Part shown: one piece after another, positions 61,899 through 64,000 of the stretch
How the letters are laid out: every line of letters starts with the position of its first letter
Position numbering within the stretch: position 1 is the first letter of the stretch
Source: JBCBGF01 sp039193455
GTDB taxonomy: Bacteria > Pseudomonadota > Alphaproteobacteria > Rhodobacterales > Rhodobacteraceae
Length of the DNA: 64,000 nucleotides
Assembly (NCBI GenBank): GCA_039193455.1
Contig: JBCCWO010000009.1
Coordinates: forward strand, 1-64,000
Reading direction: 5' to 3'
Position numbers and translations under genes: made by a program
The notes under the pieces: model-generated
Told to the model about the DNA's origin: nothing
Databases searched by the model: none
Seen by the model: only the letters and a program-made list of their open reading frames with translations

Positions 61899-63998
61899 TC
61901 AGAGCGTCGAGAGCGCTCTTGCCGCCTCCACGATACCATCGCAGGACGGCATGGTGGCCGCGTAGGCCGGGCCCGTTGCGATGAAACTATCTTCCGCGGC
62001 CAGACGGGCAACCGGCAGATCGGTCCGCGTCGCCAAAAGGGTCACCAGCGCCTCGGACACGTTGCCGGACTTTCGGCATTCATCCACAACCAACACTTTC
62101 TCGGCGCCGTGGAGCGCGGCGAGCAGGCTTTCTTCGGGCAAGGGGGCGAGCCAGCGCAGGTCGATAATCCGGGTCTTGATGCCCTGCTGTTCAAGCAAGG
62201 GCGCGGCTTGCTGAGCCAGGTAGTGACCGTTCCCGTAGGTCACAACCGCCAGCGGCCCGTCCCCGGTCACCCCGACCTCACCCAGGGCAATACGTTCGTC
62301 TGGCGCGGGATACGGGCGCATCCATTCGCCATCTTTCTCAGCATGCAGGTCACGCATCGGGTAGAGAGCGATGGGTTCCACAAAGACCACCACCCGCTGC
62401 TCCTCGCGCGCGAGCCTGACGCATTCGCGGAGCATTCTCGCGGCATCCGCCCCGTGGGATGGGACAGCCAGGATCAGACCTGGAATGTCGCGCAACACCC
62501 CCAGAGAATTGTCATTGTGGAAATGTCCGCCAAAGCCCTTTTGATATCCAAGCCCGGCGATGCGAATGACCATCGGATTGGTGAATTGACCGTTTGAAAA
62601 GAACGGAAGTGTCGCCGCCTCGCCGCGCACCTGATCCTCGGCGTTGTGCAGATAGGCCAGGAACTGGATTTCGGGGATCGGAACAAAGCCGTTATGCGCC
62701 ATGCCGATGGCCAGACCGAGGATGGATTGCTCGTCCAGCAGCGTGTCGATCACCCGGTCTTCGCCAAAGCGTGCCTGAAGTTTCTGGGTCACGCCGTAGA
62801 CCCCGCCCTTGCGCCCGACATCCTCGCCCATGCAGGCGATTTCGCGATGTTCCAGCATGAGATCGGTCAATGCCCAGTTCAGCAGCCGAGACATCGGCTG
62901 CGGGGTGGCCATCGCTTGGAGATCGCTGCCAAACGCGGCGGCGCGGTCTTCTGCTGAGGGGCCGTTGGTCGGCGCGCAAGCGCGTTTGGGTGGGACAAGC
63001 GCGGCCATCACCTCTTGTGCTGACTTAAGGCGCGGGCGTTTGGCGACCTCTTCCGCTGTCTCTTTGCAATCCGCCTCGTACCCCTCGTAGATGGCGAGCA
63101 CGTCCTCTGCGGTCAACGCGCCCGTCTCGGTCAGCAGGCGCGCGGAATGCAAAAGGGGATCGTTCGCCTCCCAGTCTTCGAACGTGTGTTTGGCCAGATA
63201 GGTTTGCTGCATGTCCGAACCCGCATGCCCAAAAAGGCGCACCAGCGACAAATGAAGAAAGGCTGGTTTTCTTCGGATGCGGACGTAGTCGGCCGCCGCG
63301 CGCGCCACGCGGTAAGTGTCAAAGACGTTTAAACCATCGGCGTGGAAGTACTTTAGGCCGGGTTTGCCCGCAAAGTTCGCCGCGATCCAACCCTTTGGTG
63401 TCCGGACGGAAATGCCGATGCCGTTGTCTTCGCAGACGAAGAGCAGGGGCAGGGGGATGGCTTGATACGATGTCCAGCACGCTGTGTTGATTGCGCCCTG
63501 CGCCGTGGAGTGGTTGGACGACGCATCGCCAAACGAGCACATGACCAGCCCATCATCCTGCAGCACCGCATGCTCGGGGCGGTGACGCTTGGCCAGCCCG
63601 ATGGAGTAGCTGGCCCCCACCGCCTTTGGCAGGTGGCTCGCAATCGTGGAGGTTTGGGGCGGGATGAACATCGCTTTCGACCCCAAAACCTTGTGGCGCC
63701 CGCCCGAGATCGGATCCTCGGTGGATGTGGCAAAGCTCAGAAGCATGTCTCTGGTCGGGTTGACGCCGGGCACCTGACTAGACCGCATGGTCTGAAACGC
63801 CCCGTCGCGATAGTGCAAAAACGCCATATCGTCGGGCCGCAAGGCGGCGGCGACGGCGGCCATACCCTCATGCCCGGACGAGCCAATCGTGTAGTAACCC
63901 TCGCCCTCGGCCTGCATCTTGCGCGCGCGGCGATCCAGATTGCGGCTCAGGCACTGCGCATGAAAGATCGCGACCGCGTCTTCATGCGAGAGTGGGCC
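61899..63998 (-). CDS. Fused 2-oxoacid dehydrogenase E1 (alpha-beta), 5' end beyond the window
   Basis: The frame is open to the right edge, so the N-terminus is outside. About 699 codons are visible. The alpha half shows EGYYTIGSSGHEG and the TPP motif region GDASSNHSTAQGAIN; the beta half begins near residue 360 of the visible part with MSRLLNWALTDLM and has IACMGEDVGRKGGVYGVT, EIQFLAYLHNAEDQVRGEAA and DLRWLAPLPEESLLAA. This is the fused E1 used for branched-chain or related 2-oxoacids. It transcribes toward galB with 140 bp between them. Whether it belongs to the aromatic pathway or only neighbours it is open. Confidence 0.87.
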   Translation of the reverse strand, partial: GPLSHEDAVAIFHAQCLSRNLDRRARKMQAEGEGYYTIGSSGHEGMAAVAAALRPDDMAFLHYRDGAFQTMRSSQVPGVNPTRDMLLSFATSTEDPISGGRHKVLGSKAMFIPPQTSTIASHLPKAVGASYSIGLAKRHRPEHAVLQDDGLVMCSFGDASSNHSTAQGAINTACWTSYQAIPLPLLFVCEDNGIGISVRTPKGWIAANFAGKPGLKYFHADGLNVFDTYRVARAAADYVRIRRKPAFLHLSLVRLFGHAGSDMQQTYLAKHTFEDWEANDPLLHSARLLTETGALTAEDVLAIYEGYEADCKETAEEVAKRPRLKSAQEVMAALVPPKRACAPTNGPSAEDRAAAFGSDLQAMATPQPMSRLLNWALTDLMLEHREIACMGEDVGRKGGVYGVTQKLQARFGEDRVIDTLLDEQSILGLAIGMAHNGFVPIPEIQFLAYLHNAEDQVRGEAATLPFFSNGQFTNPMVIRIAGLGYQKGFGGHFHNDNSLGVLRDIPGLILAVPSHGADAARMLRECVRLAREEQRVVVFVEPIALYPMRDLHAEKDGEWMRPYPAPDERIALGEVGVTGDGPLAVVTYGNGHYLAQQAAPLLEQQGIKTRIIDLRWLAPLPEESLLAALHGAEKVLVVDECRKSGNVSEALVTLLATRTDLPVARLAAEDSFIATGPAYAATMPSCDGIVEAARALSTL

Positions 63999-64000
63999 CG

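Overview
The window looks like chromosomal DNA of a marine alphaproteobacterium of the Rhodobacterales (Roseobacter group). This rests on the high GC content, dense short-gap operons with ATGA-type overlaps, a CpaA/CpaC/TadD pilus gene set, TRAP and betaine ABC transporters, an MttB-family methyltransferase beside a dimethylglycine/sarcosine dehydrogenase-like protein, and SbmA/BacA. It is inferred from gene content, not from a marker gene. No rRNA, tRNA, CRISPR array, insertion sequence or prophage was found.

Layout. 0-9.3 kb: sugar-nucleotide genes for surface polysaccharide (UDP-glucuronate epimerase-like, gmd, fcl, manC), split by a first RND efflux pair on the other strand. 9.4-13.1 kb: a fragment of a Tad pilus locus (TPR lipoprotein, prepilin peptidase, Flp-like pilin, secretin, small lipoprotein) without its motor genes. 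13.1-18.8 kb: an L,D-transpeptidase, then a TetR regulator divergent from a second RND efflux pair, with a palindrome inside the efflux promoter. 18.8-22.8 kb: 5-oxoprolinase subunits PxpB/PxpC, a sterol-desaturase-type di-iron membrane hydroxylase and a LysR regulator. 22.8-32.8 kb: an osmolyte/methylamine and guanidino-compound island (MttB family, DMGDH-like protein, betaine-type ABC transporter with an unusual permease, two tandem ureohydrolases). 32.9-40.4 kb: a receiver plus degenerate-GGDEF protein, an ArgP-like LysR, a fatty acid desaturase, a highly repetitive Lys/Ala/Glu-rich secreted protein, a HemG-like flavodoxin protein, a 44-residue membrane peptide and several long non-coding stretches. 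40.4-46.2 kb: a BMP-type nucleoside/nucleobase ABC transporter operon ending in a cytosine-deaminase-like gene. 46.3-51.8 kb: a secreted protein with two trypsin-like domains, a convergent subtilase, a HugZ-like protein and SbmA/BacA. 51.9-64 kb: a long minus-strand aromatic-acid catabolic cluster.

The last cluster is the most interesting part. In transcription order it holds a fused 2-oxoacid dehydrogenase E1 (running off the window), a GalB-type oxalomesaconate hydratase, a two-domain VOC extradiol dioxygenase, a GalC-type aldolase, a GalD-type tautomerase, a LysR regulator with two DNA-binding domains, a phenol/3-hydroxybenzoate-hydroxylase-like flavoprotein and a TRAP transporter. It reads as a gallate-like ring-cleavage pathway in which the expected LigAB-type dioxygenase is replaced by an unrelated VOC enzyme. 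The TRAP solute-binding gene has an in-frame stop where a tyrosine codon would be expected, so uptake through this system may be lost in this strain.
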